From Halorubellus sp034808145 (GTDB lineage: Archaea > Halobacteriota > Halobacteria > Halobacteriales > Natrialbaceae), in contig NZ_JAXHGM010000004.1 of assembly GCF_034808145.1 (NCBI RefSeq), forward strand, positions 248,001 through 312,000: a DNA stretch of 64,000 nt, in the 5' to 3' direction. Positions 41,868 through 50,321 of this stretch are shown here, piece by piece; the stretch's first letter is position 1; the number at the start of each line of letters is the position of its first letter. The position numbers and the translations under genes are program-made. The notes under the pieces are model-generated. The model worked only from the letters and a program-made list of their open reading frames with translations, ran no database searches and was not told where the DNA came from.

Positions 41868-42440
41868 TCACCCGTAGAATCCCGTGGGGGCGAGGTAGAG
41901 GAGGACGTAGACGACGTTCCCGAGGACGAACGAGACGAGCCAGAGCGGCGCCGCGACCTTCGCGACGCGCCGGTGGTTCGTCTCCGGAATCTCGGCGACG
42001 GAGTGCGTCCACGCGAGCAGGAGGACGTAGTACAGGAGCGGGATGCAGACGATGGCGAGCAGCATGTGGACCGCGAGCACGCCGAGGTACGCGAGTTCGA
42101 CGACGCCCGTCCCCGGGAACGATTGCGGGCCCTTGAGCGCGACCTTCCAGAGGTAGAGGGCGAGGAACGCGACGAACAGGCCGAACGCGGCGAGCATGTA
42201 CCTGCGGTGCGCATCGAAGCGCTTCGCGCGCGCCTCGCGGACGCCGAGGACGATGCAGACGATTGCGACGAGACTGATGCCCGCGTTCACGTGCGGGACG
42301 AGGTCCAGAACCCACGCTGGGGCACCTGGGAGGACGGACCCGGGGATGGCCTGCCGGGCCGCGGCGAACACGAGTGCGAGCGAGACGACCGAGAGGACGG
42401 CCGTGACCTCGCGGAGATTCCGACGGACGCGCCGTTCCAT
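41868..42440 (-). CDS. DUF420 membrane protein
   Basis: A 190-residue membrane protein with five predicted helices. It carries the DUF420 pattern: 'LDLVPHVNAGISLVAIVCIV', 'RFDAHRRYMLAAFGLFVAFL', 'YLGVLAVHMLLAIVCIPLLY' and 'THSVAEIPETNHRRVAKVAA' with conserved His residues. Some DUF420 proteins (YozB/CtaM) help assemble terminal oxidases. No oxidase gene is near, so that role is only a possibility. Confidence 0.85.
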   Translation of the reverse strand: MERRVRRNLREVTAVLSVVSLALVFAAARQAIPGSVLPGAPAWVLDLVPHVNAGISLVAIVCIVLGVREARAKRFDAHRRYMLAAFGLFVAFLALYLWKVALKGPQSFPGTGVVELAYLGVLAVHMLLAIVCIPLLYYVLLLAWTHSVAEIPETNHRRVAKVAAPLWLVSFVLGNVVYVLLYLAPTGFYG

Positions 42441-42702
42441 ACCCGCTCCTGGGCACTCGGTCGGCTTACCGCTTGTCGTCTCGCGTCGCCGCGACGAGTC
42501 GCGGTCGTGCACCGAGATGTCGGGCCGGACGACGCTCCCGACGCGCTCGGGCGACTCCGCGTCGAAGTCCGGGGAGCGACGTGTACGACGACGCCGGTTC
42601 GCAGTACTCGTCCCGGAGCTCCTGCTGGCGGCGCGTCTCGAGCGCGGCGATCGTCGTCGCGCTGACGGGGGACTTTTCCCGACGCCCGCCCGACCCGTCG
42701 GC

Positions 42703-43302
42703 ATGAACGAGTGCGTCGACTGTGGCAGGCCAGTCCGCGGAGGGTCCGCGTACTGCGAGGACTGCGCGAACCGAGACGGCGACGGTCCGACGACGACGAC
42801 CACCGCGTCGGTCGACGACCGAGTGTCGTCCCTGACGTCGCGCGCGGTCGCCGTCCTGCTCGCCGCCGGCGCCCTCCTCGGCGGCGCGACGGTCCTCCAG
42901 TCCCTCCAGTACGCGCCAGTAGCGGTGAGCGCGGGGAGACCCCTCGACGCGGTCGGGTTCCTCGTGGTGCAGGCGGTCAACGCGACGCTCGTCGTCGGCT
43001 TCGCCGTGATGGCCAAGCGGCTGTTCGAAGGACGCGGCGACCGCGCGCGGTACGGACGCATCGTCCGCATCCTCGCGGTCGCGAGCGTCGTCTCCGGCGT
43101 GCTCGTGACGGTCCTCCCGAACCCGCTCGTGCGCTGGCTCCCGACCGTCGTGGACCCCGCGTACGTGGTCCTGAACGTGCTCGCGTTCGCCCTCGCGCCG
43201 AGCGTGTTCGCTTCCGAGGCCCAGACCCTCGCCGTTGGCGTCGTCGGCGCCAGCGTCTCGTTCGTCGCCGGCACCGCACTCCAGCGAGACGTCACGGAGT
43301 GA
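42703..43302 (+). CDS. Zinc-ribbon membrane protein
   Basis: A 199-residue protein. The N-terminus is a small zinc ribbon (ECVDCGRPVRGGSAYCEDC) with two CxxC pairs, then a Thr-rich linker. Four membrane helices follow, including 'AVAVLLAAGALLGGATVLQS', 'GFLVVQAVNATLVVGFAVMA' and 'ILAVASVVSGVLVTVLPNPL'. The function is unknown. GACTTTTCCC (about 42671-42680) lies 28 nt before the ATG. Confidence 0.75.
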   Translation: MNECVDCGRPVRGGSAYCEDCANRDGDGPTTTTTASVDDRVSSLTSRAVAVLLAAGALLGGATVLQSLQYAPVAVSAGRPLDAVGFLVVQAVNATLVVGFAVMAKRLFEGRGDRARYGRIVRILAVASVVSGVLVTVLPNPLVRWLPTVVDPAYVVLNVLAFALAPSVFASEAQTLAVGVVGASVSFVAGTALQRDVTE

Positions 43303-43675
43303 GGGGACGACCGACGCGCTACCGGTCCCACGGAGCGCCGACGTCGACGACCGCCGACGGAACCAACAGTACCGATTCGAAGCTGTCGACGCGACGAGAG
43401 GACACCGTCACCACGACACGGTCGACGACGAGGACGGACGGTGCGTCCAAGCGCGTCGGGACGACCGCGCTCGCCGCCCAACACCTTCGACCAACTCGTC
43501 GCTGACCGTCGAGAGCGACGCAGCATCCGCAGGTCGACGCAGACACGAAGAATCGACGCAACATCGACACGTCACTGGTCGATCGTTGCGTCGGAAAGGA
43601 ATGTGCGTGGGTGCTGTCCACGAGGGAGAGCACCCGCATCGCAGCGAGTGCAGCCTGTCCGGCTGCGAGGTGCGA
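43303..43675. other. Gene-free stretch with two hairpins downstream of tRNA-Leu
   Basis: No protein-like frame is seen in 373 bases. Two inverted repeats lie at the right: GCAGCC/GGCTGC with a five-base loop at 43650-43666, and GGGTGCT/AGCACCC with a 13-base loop at 43609-43635. Both are just past the 3' end of the leftward tRNA, where they could stop or protect the transcript. No T-run follows them. Further left the sequence is rich in GACG/CGAC without clear structure. Confidence 0.5.
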
Positions 43676-43760
43676 TGCGTGGGACCGGATTTGAACCGGC
43701 GGACCTCTACAGGACAGCGCCCTCAACGCTGCGCCGTTGGCCTAGCTTGGCTACCCACGC
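43676..43760 (-). tRNA. tRNA-Leu, anticodon GAG
   Basis: An 85-nt class II tRNA on the minus strand. The acceptor stem is GCGTGGG/CCCACGC with discriminator A. The anticodon stem is CAGCG/CGCTG around the seven-base loop TTGAGGG, which gives anticodon GAG (reads CUC and CUU). The long variable arm of leucine tRNAs follows, and the T arm is CCGGTTCAAATCCGG. CCA is not encoded. No intron is present. Confidence 0.95.
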
Positions 43761-43799
43761 TCGCGGTATCTTGCTGCACTCCTTCGTTTCCGGGGGACG

Positions 43800-43807
43800 A
43801 ATAAAAG
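43800..43807 (-). promoter_or_regulatory. TATA element of tRNA-Leu
   Basis: CTTTTATT on the minus strand, about 40-47 bases before the tRNA 5' end. Transcription would begin some 15 bases upstream of the mature tRNA, a normal distance for archaeal tRNA genes. Confidence 0.55.
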
Positions 43808-43961
43808 CCCTTTCTTTTCCGCCGGGAGTGACTGGGATTCGCACGCCGCCGGCGGGCTCGCCGCCTGGACGTCCACACGACCCCGTTCGGCGCGTAGACA
43901 CGGGTCGGTCGCGGTCGGTCGAAGCGCGGGGTTGAAATGGTGTGGTGCGAAAGGGAGAGGT

Positions 43962-44483
43962 ATGGCGAAGTACTCGACGGGTGGTTCGTCGGGTGGCGGC
44001 GACGGCGACACGTGCGAGCTCTGCGGCGCGGCGAGCGAGAACCTCAGCATGGCGAACGTCGCTGGCGCGCGACTGAACGTGTGCGCGTCCTGCGCCCCCC
44101 ACGACGACACCGAGACGAAGCGGTCATCGAACGACACCGGGAGCGAGAGCGGGAGCGGCGGCGAGCGCGACCGGAAGCGTCGCGCGGTCCAGAACGCCGC
44201 GAAGGCGAACGACGTCTGGGATTCGGACTCCGGGCACTGGGAGGAGGAGGGCACGAACTACGACGACGACCAGTTGCCGTACCTCCACAACGATTACGGG
44301 AAGACGGTGACGGAGGCGCGCCAGGAGCGCGGCCTGCAGCGCGAGGAGTTCGCGGAGGAGCTCGGCGCGACGGAGGCGGACATCATCGCGATCGAGCAGG
44401 GTCGTGCGACGCAGGCGGGCATCGGCGGTGGTCTCATCGCCGCGATAGAGGACTACCTCGACGTCGAGATCTCCGAGCAGTAG
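43962..44483 (+). CDS. Archaeal multiprotein bridging factor (aMBF1)
   Basis: A 173-residue protein. The N-terminal zinc ribbon has CELC (residues about 15-18) and CASC (about 39-42), then a Ser/Gly/Asp linker and a C-terminal Cro/C1-type helix-turn-helix ('GKTVTEARQERGLQREEFAE' and 'LGATEADIIAIEQG'). This layout is the archaeal homologue of the eukaryotic coactivator MBF1; in archaea it is linked to translation as well as transcription. The ATG lies about 28 nt after a GTTGAAATG element. Confidence 0.9.
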   Translation: MAKYSTGGSSGGGDGDTCELCGAASENLSMANVAGARLNVCASCAPHDDTETKRSSNDTGSESGSGGERDRKRRAVQNAAKANDVWDSDSGHWEEEGTNYDDDQLPYLHNDYGKTVTEARQERGLQREEFAEELGATEADIIAIEQGRATQAGIGGGLIAAIEDYLDVEISEQ

Positions 44484-44673
44484 CGTCGCGGAACGAGTCA
44501 CGGCGGTGGTGTCCGGTACCTCGACGATGACCCCGGCGCCTGGACGGTGGTCTCCGCGGTGCGCTCCGGCGTCTCGACGGCGTTGCTCGCGGCGGGTCGG
44601 CGATGCGGTTGGGCGTGGGGAGCGTTCGTGACGGCGAAGTGCTTTTGCTGCCGCCACGTGTCTTGTCTCGGTG

Positions 44674-45957
44674 ATGACCGTACAGCGTGCCGCTGTGGAG
44701 CCGTACACGACGAGTTTCGAGGCGACAGTCGAACGCGTCGACGGACGGGACGTGGTGCTCGAGGAGACGTACTTCTACGCGGAGAGCGGCGGCCAGCCCG
44801 GCGACCGGGGACGGATGGGCGGTCGCGCCGTCGTGGACGTGCAGGTGGACGGTGACGTCGTCGTGCATACGCTCGACGAACCGCCGACGTTCGGCGCCGG
44901 TCGGTCCGTGCTCTGTCGCGTCGATCGGCGCCGGCGGATGTACTGTATGCGAGCGCACACGGCGAGTCACGTCCTGTACGGGGCGGCGCGGACGTGCATG
45001 GACGACCTCGGGTACGGCGGGTTCGACATCCGCGCGGCCGCGGACCGGTCGAGCGCGGAGGCGGTCGCGGAGAGCGACGCGGACCGCGTGCGCGTGGACT
45101 TCGTGACGTCGACGGCCGTCGACGACGACGTCCTGGTGACGTTGGAGCGGCGCGCGAACCAGGCGGTCTGGGAGTCGCGGGACGTGACCTGGGAGACGCT
45201 GTCGGTGGACGCGGCACGCGAGCGCGAGGGGATCGTGTTCAACGAGAAGACCGAGGAGGGCGTGTTCGGCGAGGACGCCGAGGTGCGGGTCGTCACCGTC
45301 GGTGGGGCGGAGGTGGCGGCGGGCGAGCCGTCCGGGAGGCCGTTCGACGTCGCGGCGTGTGGTGGGACGCACGTCCGGAACACGCGCGAGATCGGGCCGA
45401 TCACGGTCCTCGGCCGGTCGAACCCCGGAGAGGGGATGACTCGCGTCGAGTTCGCGGTCGGGCCGCGGGGCATCGAGCGCCGCGGGAGCGAGAAGACGGC
45501 GTTGCTCGCGGCGGGTCGGGAGCTCGACGTCGCACCGGCGGCGGTACCGGAGGCGGTGTCGCGGCTCACGGACGAGGTGGCCGCGCTCCGCGAGGAGGCC
45601 GCGGACGCGCAGCGTCGCGCGCTCGAAGCGCGACTGTCGGAGTTCCCGGTCGTGGAGCGCGACGGCGAGCGCTGGCTCGTCGGCACCGTCGAGGGCGTGG
45701 ACGCGAACGACGTCGAGCCGGTGGTTCGCGAGGCGGCGGGCGAGCGCGCGGCGGTCGTCGTGCTCGTCGGGCAGGCCGGGAGCACGTTCGTCGTCGCGGC
45801 CGCCGGGGCGGCCGCGAGCGTCGACGCTGGCGAGGTCGTCGGTCGCGTCACCGACGAGTTCGGCGGCGGTGGCGGTGGGAGTCCGAAGTTCGCGCAGGGT
45901 GGCGGGCTGTCCGTCGACCCGACGGGCGTCGTCGAGTGGTTCCGGGACGCGGCGTGA
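44674..45957 (+). CDS. alaX: Alanyl-tRNA editing protein AlaX with DHHA1 domain
   Basis: A 427-residue free-standing trans-editing hydrolase that removes serine or glycine from mischarged tRNA-Ala. The N-terminal half resembles the beta-barrel after AlaRS's catalytic domain ('ETYFYAESGGQPGDRG'). Zinc ligands are His and His in AHTASHVL (about residue 94) and Cys and His in 'VAACGGTHVRNT'. The C-terminal DHHA1 domain ends 'FGGGGGGSPKFAQGGG'. With DHHA1 present it is the long AlaX form. The ATG at 44674 is used; a GTG directly before it would add one residue. A GCTTTTGC element lies about 28 nt upstream. Confidence 0.9.
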   Translation: MTVQRAAVEPYTTSFEATVERVDGRDVVLEETYFYAESGGQPGDRGRMGGRAVVDVQVDGDVVVHTLDEPPTFGAGRSVLCRVDRRRRMYCMRAHTASHVLYGAARTCMDDLGYGGFDIRAAADRSSAEAVAESDADRVRVDFVTSTAVDDDVLVTLERRANQAVWESRDVTWETLSVDAAREREGIVFNEKTEEGVFGEDAEVRVVTVGGAEVAAGEPSGRPFDVAACGGTHVRNTREIGPITVLGRSNPGEGMTRVEFAVGPRGIERRGSEKTALLAAGRELDVAPAAVPEAVSRLTDEVAALREEAADAQRRALEARLSEFPVVERDGERWLVGTVEGVDANDVEPVVREAAGERAAVVVLVGQAGSTFVVAAAGAAASVDAGEVVGRVTDEFGGGGGGSPKFAQGGGLSVDPTGVVEWFRDAA

Positions 45958-46006
45958 CGCTCCGCGGAATCGGGCAATTTTTTCGGGGACCGCACGTAGC
46001 GGGCGT

Positions 46007-47143
46007 ATGGATTTCACGAGCGAGCAGGAGGCGGTGCGTGACGTCGTCCGCGAGTTCGCCGTCGAGGAGCTCCGGCCGGTCGCCGCGGAGTGCGACGCCG
46101 AGCAGTCGTTCCCCGAGGAGGTCTGGGACGACCTCGCGGAGCTCGACCTCACCGGACTGACCGTCCCCGAGACCTACGGCGGGTACGACGCCGACCCGGT
46201 GACGTACGCGCTCGTCAACGAGGAACTGGCGTACGGGATGCTGTCGGTCGCGACCGCGCTCAGCGTGCACGGGCTCGCGACGTCGTGCATCGCGGAGTTC
46301 GGGAGCGAGGACGTCCGCGAGGAGTGGCTGCCGGAGATGGCGACCGGCCGGCCGGTCGGCGCGTTCGCGCTCAGCGAACCGCAGGCGGGGTCGAATCCGG
46401 CGGAGATGTCGACGGTCGCGCGCCGCGAGGGCGACGAGTTCGTCATCGACGGCACGAAGCAGTGGATCACGAACGGCCGGCGGAGCGACGTCGTCATCCT
46501 GTTCGCGAAGACCGACCGCGACGACCCCGGGAGCGTCACCCAGTTCCTCGTTCCGAAGGACACCGAGGGCGTCTCGGTGGGGAAGAAGGAGGACAAGCTC
46601 GGGTTGCGTGCGAGCGACACGACGAGCCTGGAGTTCGACGGGGCGCGCATCCCCGCCGAGTACCAGCTCACCGAGGAGGGCCGCGGGCTGTCCGCGGCCT
46701 TCACCATCCTCACGGGCGGCCGCATCGCCATCGGCGCGCAGTCGGTCGGGCTCGCGCAGTCCGCGCTCGACGCCGCCCTCGAGTACAGTCAGGAGCGCGA
46801 GCAGTTCGACCAACCTATCAGCGACATCCAGACCATCCGCCACAAGCTCGCGGACATGCAGACGAAGGTGCAGGCCGGCCGGCTCCTGACGTACGACGCG
46901 GCGCGGAAGAAGGCGAGCGGGAATCCGCAGGAGACGGCGATGGCGGCGTCGCAAGCCAAGCTCTTCTCGAGCGAGAACGCGATCGAGGTCGCGAACGAGG
47001 CCGTGCAGATCCACGGCGGCTACGGGTACACGACGGACTTCCCCGTCGAACGCCTCTACCGTGACGCGAAAATCCTCACCATCTACGAGGGCACGAGCGA
47101 GATTCAGAAGAAGATCATCGCGCGCCACCTGCTCGACGACTGA
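46007..47143 (+). CDS. Acyl-CoA dehydrogenase
   Basis: A 378-residue flavoprotein that makes the 2,3-double bond in acyl-CoA. It has the N-terminal helical domain, the FAD/acyl-CoA beta domain ('GAFALSEPQAGSNPAEM', 'GTKQWITNGRRSDV'), and the C-terminal helical domain with 'QIHGGYGYTTDFPVERLYRD' and the catalytic Glu in 'IYEGTSEIQ'. Chain-length preference cannot be read reliably. CAATTTTTTCGG (about 45975-45986) lies 28 nt before the ATG. No beta-oxidation partner gene is adjacent. Confidence 0.94.
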   Translation: MDFTSEQEAVRDVVREFAVEELRPVAAECDAEQSFPEEVWDDLAELDLTGLTVPETYGGYDADPVTYALVNEELAYGMLSVATALSVHGLATSCIAEFGSEDVREEWLPEMATGRPVGAFALSEPQAGSNPAEMSTVARREGDEFVIDGTKQWITNGRRSDVVILFAKTDRDDPGSVTQFLVPKDTEGVSVGKKEDKLGLRASDTTSLEFDGARIPAEYQLTEEGRGLSAAFTILTGGRIAIGAQSVGLAQSALDAALEYSQEREQFDQPISDIQTIRHKLADMQTKVQAGRLLTYDAARKKASGNPQETAMAASQAKLFSSENAIEVANEAVQIHGGYGYTTDFPVERLYRDAKILTIYEGTSEIQKKIIARHLLDD

Positions 47144-47220
47144 GGACCGGGGACTCCCTCTTGCTCAGGTCGTCGCAGTCCCCGAGTGCGTCGGTCGACC
47201 CTGCCGTTCGCGACGCCTCC

Positions 47221-47799
47221 CTAGTCGTCGTTCGCGGTCGCTCGGTCGTCCTCGCCGCCGCTGTCGGTGGGGTTCGCGTCGTCGACGCGTTCGGCTGGGA
47301 CGCCGACGACAGTCGCGCCGGGTGGGACGTCGTCGGCGACGACCGCACCGGCGCCGACGCGAGCGCCCTCGCCGACGGTGAGGTCGCCGAGGATGGTGGC
47401 GTTCGCGCCGATGGTGACGTCGTCCTCGACGGTCGGGTGTCGTTTGACCGGTTCGGGCGAGTTCCCGCCGAGCGTGACGCCGTGGTACATGTGGACGCGG
47501 TCGCCGACCTCGGCAGTCTCGCCGACGACGACGCCCATCCCGTGGTCGACGACGACCTGGCGGCCGACCGTCGCCGCGGGATGTATCTCGACGCCGGTGA
47601 GGAACCGGACGAGCTGCGAGAGTACGCGCGCCGACAGCCGGAAGCCGGCGTTCCAGACGGCGTTCGCGACGGCGTGCGCCCAGACCGCGTGCAGTCCCGG
47701 ATAGCACAGGAGGACCTCGAGTCTCGACTTCGCGGCCGGGTCGGCGTCGTGGACGGCGGTCGCGTCCGCGCGGACGCGCCGGAGGATTCGTCGGATCAC
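47221..47799 (-). CDS. cysE: Serine O-acetyltransferase
   Basis: A 192-residue left-handed beta-helix acetyltransferase that makes O-acetylserine for cysteine synthesis. The signatures are 'VEIHPAATVGRQVVVDHGMG', 'VVVGETAEVGDRVHMYHGVT' and 'LGGNSPEPVKRHPTVEDDV'. The N-terminal helical part is shorter than in E. coli CysE, as in many archaeal and Gram-positive forms. The start is a GTG. In another frame a short reading frame ends at that GTG (GTGA); it begins at 47951 behind a TTTTAG element, so the real transcript may start there. Confidence 0.92.
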   Translation of the reverse strand: MIRRILRRVRADATAVHDADPAAKSRLEVLLCYPGLHAVWAHAVANAVWNAGFRLSARVLSQLVRFLTGVEIHPAATVGRQVVVDHGMGVVVGETAEVGDRVHMYHGVTLGGNSPEPVKRHPTVEDDVTIGANATILGDLTVGEGARVGAGAVVADDVPPGATVVGVPAERVDDANPTDSGGEDDRATANDD

Positions 47800-48046
47800 G
47801 TCGCATCACGCGACGCGTGGTCGCCGTCGCGCACGCTCGTGGACCGCCGGCTCGCACCGGTCGCGTGCGACCGGCCGCGACAGCACCGCCGCGTCGAACC
47901 ACGGGGGCGTTCGACGGCGATGCGGTCGGGCGCGGTGACGACCACAGGCATGCCTCGGAATCGCCGAGCCATCGTCTAAAACGAATCGGTTCGGTGAACG
48001 CGAGCGCGCCGGCGGCGGTCGCCGTGGCGTCGACGGCTCCTCGCGG

Positions 48047-48688
48047 TCAGAACGACTCCCACTCCCTGACGGAGTCCGGGAGACCGAGCACGCGACGTTC
48101 ACGTCCGTGCTCGCCGGTTCGCGTCTCGACGAGTCCGTCGAACAGCTGGCGGATGGTGTTGACGGTCTGGTCGTCGTGCGCGTCCGCGTCGAGCGTCCCG
48201 AACCCGAGCGCGTCCGCGGCACTGATACGACCCGTGAGGATGTGGAGGAACCGGAACACGGTCTTGACGTCCGCGTACATCAGGAGCTGACTGATGGAGT
48301 CCAGCGCCACCCGCGTCTGGTAGCCCTGGTTCGCGAACTGCTCCAGGAGCTTCGAGGACGCCATCCCGATACCCGTGAAGTCCCCGGGGGAGGAGACGTA
48401 CCGGGTCAGCGGATGCTCCTCCTGGCCCACGCCGCGTTCCTGGGAGACGCAGTCGACGATCCCGAGCTGTGGGTCGGCGTCGTCGGGGAGGCGTTCGCCG
48501 ATGTCGCCGCGGAGCCGGTCAGCGCTGTGCTGTGTGGTGACGACCAGCCCCGCGTCTCCCTGTTCGTGGCCGTCGGCGAGCACCTCGCAGAGGAGGTCGT
48601 ACTTGCCCGTCATCGGTGGGCCCATGACGAGGAGGTTCGTCCCCGGTCGAACCTCCGCGACCGGGAGGGAGTCCGCTACTCCGTACAT
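48047..48688 (-). CDS. RecA/RAD55-like ATPase domain protein
   Basis: A 213-residue protein with a KaiC/RAD55-like fold found in several copies in haloarchaea. The P-loop 'NLLVMGPPMTGKYDLLCEVL' has Tyr where Ser/Thr normally coordinates magnesium. The strand 'QTRVALDSISQLLMYADVKT' fits Walker B, and 'DALGFGTLDADAHDDQTVNT' and 'RERRVLGLPDSV' end the domain. Its role is unknown; relatives act as signalling or gas-vesicle/archaellum-type accessory ATPases. The ATG is preceded by GGGGGG, a Shine-Dalgarno-like run, seven bases upstream, and a TATA element GTTTATAC lies about 60 nt upstream. This is one of the few genes with a leader. Confidence 0.8.
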   Translation of the reverse strand: MYGVADSLPVAEVRPGTNLLVMGPPMTGKYDLLCEVLADGHEQGDAGLVVTTQHSADRLRGDIGERLPDDADPQLGIVDCVSQERGVGQEEHPLTRYVSSPGDFTGIGMASSKLLEQFANQGYQTRVALDSISQLLMYADVKTVFRFLHILTGRISAADALGFGTLDADAHDDQTVNTIRQLFDGLVETRTGEHGRERRVLGLPDSVREWESF

Positions 48689-48818
48689 ACGCCCCCCGAA
48701 CCCGTACCCACGGCCGGTTGCATTGGTGTTGACTTGCGTGTACGTCTGTATAAACCCATGGGAGTCGTCCGACGTGCGTATGCCATCATCTAAGTGCTGG
48801 CCGAGGGAAGCGGGTGGT

Positions 48819-50195
48819 ATGACACTGTTCGGGACGGCTGGTATCCGTGGCCCGGTCGCGACGCGGGTCACGCCTGAGTTGGCGTTGCGAGTTGGGCAGG
48901 CAGCGGGGGTCGATGGCGCCGAGTTCGTCGTCGGTCGCGACGGCCGGGAGACCGGCGCGGCGCTCGCGGCGGCTCTCGAAGCGGGGCTGGAGAGCGCGGG
49001 TGCGGACGTCGAGCGCGTCGGGCAGGTGCCGACGCCGGCGCTCGCGTACGCCTCCCGGGGGCGTCGGGGCGTGATGGTGACGGCGAGCCACAATCCGCCC
49101 GAGGACAACGGTATCAAGCTGTTCGTCGACGGCGAGGAGTACGACCGGGCGGCCGAGGAGCGCGTCGAGGAGCGCGTCGAGTCGGGGCCGGCGTTGGCGG
49201 CGTGGGACGCGTTCGGGTCGGGACGCGAGGGGAGCGTCCTCGAAGCGTACCGGGAGGCGGTGGTGGCGTTCGTTCGGGAGTCCGTCGCCGACGGGGCGAC
49301 CGAGCCCCTGGAGGGGGTGACGGTCGCGGTGGACTGCGGAACGGGGATGGCGAGCGTCGCGACCCCGCAGGTGCTCGGCGCGCTCGGCGCGGACGTCCGG
49401 GCGACGAACGCGAACGTCGACGGGCACTTCCCGGCACGGCCGTCGAAGCCGACCGCGGAGACGCTCACCGAGTTCTCGGCGTTCCTCGCGGAGTCGGACG
49501 TGGACGTGGGGCTCGCGCACGACGGTGACGCGGACCGCATCGTCGTGCTGACGCCCGACGGCGACGTCGTCCACGAGGACACGGTCCTCGCGATGCTCGC
49601 CGAGCACTACGTCCGGGAGAGCGACGCCGCTGACCCGGTGGTGGTGACGACGCCGAACGCGTCGGGACGCATCGACGAGCGCGTCGACGCGGCGGGCGGT
49701 CGGACCGAGCGCGTTCGGTTGGGCGCGCTCCACGAAGGTATCGCCCGGGAGCGCGAGGCGGGCGACGGGGATACCGAGGTGGCGTTCGCGGCGGAACCGT
49801 GGAAGCACGTGCACACGGCGTTCGGCGGGTGGATCGACGGTGTGACGAGCGCTGGCGTGCTGTCGGCGCTGGTCGCCACCGAGGGCGGCCTGGACGCGCT
49901 CCGCGCCCCGGTCACGGAGCGTCCGTACCGGAAGGTCAGCGTCTCGTGTCCGGACGAGGCGAAGGACGCGGCGATGGGAACGCTCGCTGACGCGCTCCCG
50001 GAGGCGTTCGCGGACGGTGATGTCGACACTGATTACGGCGTGCGCGTCGACCGGCCTGACGGGTCGTGGGTGCTCGTGCGGCCGAGCGGGACGGAGCCGT
50101 ACGTCCGCATCTACGCGGAAGCGGACGACGTCGACGCGCTCGTCGAGCGCGCCCGGGGCGTCGTCGAATCCGCGGTCGAAAGCGCCTCAGACTAA
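48819..50195 (+). CDS. Alpha-D-phosphohexomutase family phosphosugar mutase
   Basis: A 458-residue mutase (phosphomannomutase/phosphoglucosamine mutase family). The phospho-Ser loop is 'MVTASHNPPEDNGIKLFV', the magnesium loop is 'LAHDGDADRIVVL', the sugar-binding loop is 'FAAEPWKHVHTAFGGWIDG', and the phosphate-binding loop is 'RPSGTEPYVRIYAEA'. Family members act on glucose, mannose, glucosamine or pentose phosphates. The nucleoside transporter, deaminase and phosphorylase genes downstream make interconversion of pentose-1- and -5-phosphate attractive, but that is inference. CATCTAAGTG lies about 28 nt before the ATG. Confidence 0.88.
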   Translation: MTLFGTAGIRGPVATRVTPELALRVGQAAGVDGAEFVVGRDGRETGAALAAALEAGLESAGADVERVGQVPTPALAYASRGRRGVMVTASHNPPEDNGIKLFVDGEEYDRAAEERVEERVESGPALAAWDAFGSGREGSVLEAYREAVVAFVRESVADGATEPLEGVTVAVDCGTGMASVATPQVLGALGADVRATNANVDGHFPARPSKPTAETLTEFSAFLAESDVDVGLAHDGDADRIVVLTPDGDVVHEDTVLAMLAEHYVRESDAADPVVVTTPNASGRIDERVDAAGGRTERVRLGALHEGIAREREAGDGDTEVAFAAEPWKHVHTAFGGWIDGVTSAGVLSALVATEGGLDALRAPVTERPYRKVSVSCPDEAKDAAMGTLADALPEAFADGDVDTDYGVRVDRPDGSWVLVRPSGTEPYVRIYAEADDVDALVERARGVVESAVESASD

Positions 50196-50321
50196 GATTC
50201 TTCCCCATTTTTCAGAATTAAATAAAGTATCGAAGCCGGTGGCGGATATATAGTTAGGGGCTGCAACCATTGGATTGCGTTCCGACGGGTTTAATTCGGC
50301 ATCCTGCATGAATTGGACGTA
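50196..50321 (+). promoter_or_regulatory. A+T-rich control region of the nucleoside transporter operon
   Basis: Much richer in A+T than its surroundings. A T-run (CCCCATTTTTC, about 50203-50213) right after the mutase gene may end that transcript. Two TATA-like elements follow: GGATATATAG (about 50244-50253) and GGGTTTAATT (about 50287-50296), the latter about 26-35 nt before the ATG at 50322. Two promoters, or one promoter and one operator, would suit an inducible uptake system. Confidence 0.5.

Noticed and set aside
43319..43726. 135-codon minus-strand frame overlapping tRNA-Leu
   Set aside because: It runs through the tRNA gene and has Ser/Arg/Val-rich composition without homology that I recognise.
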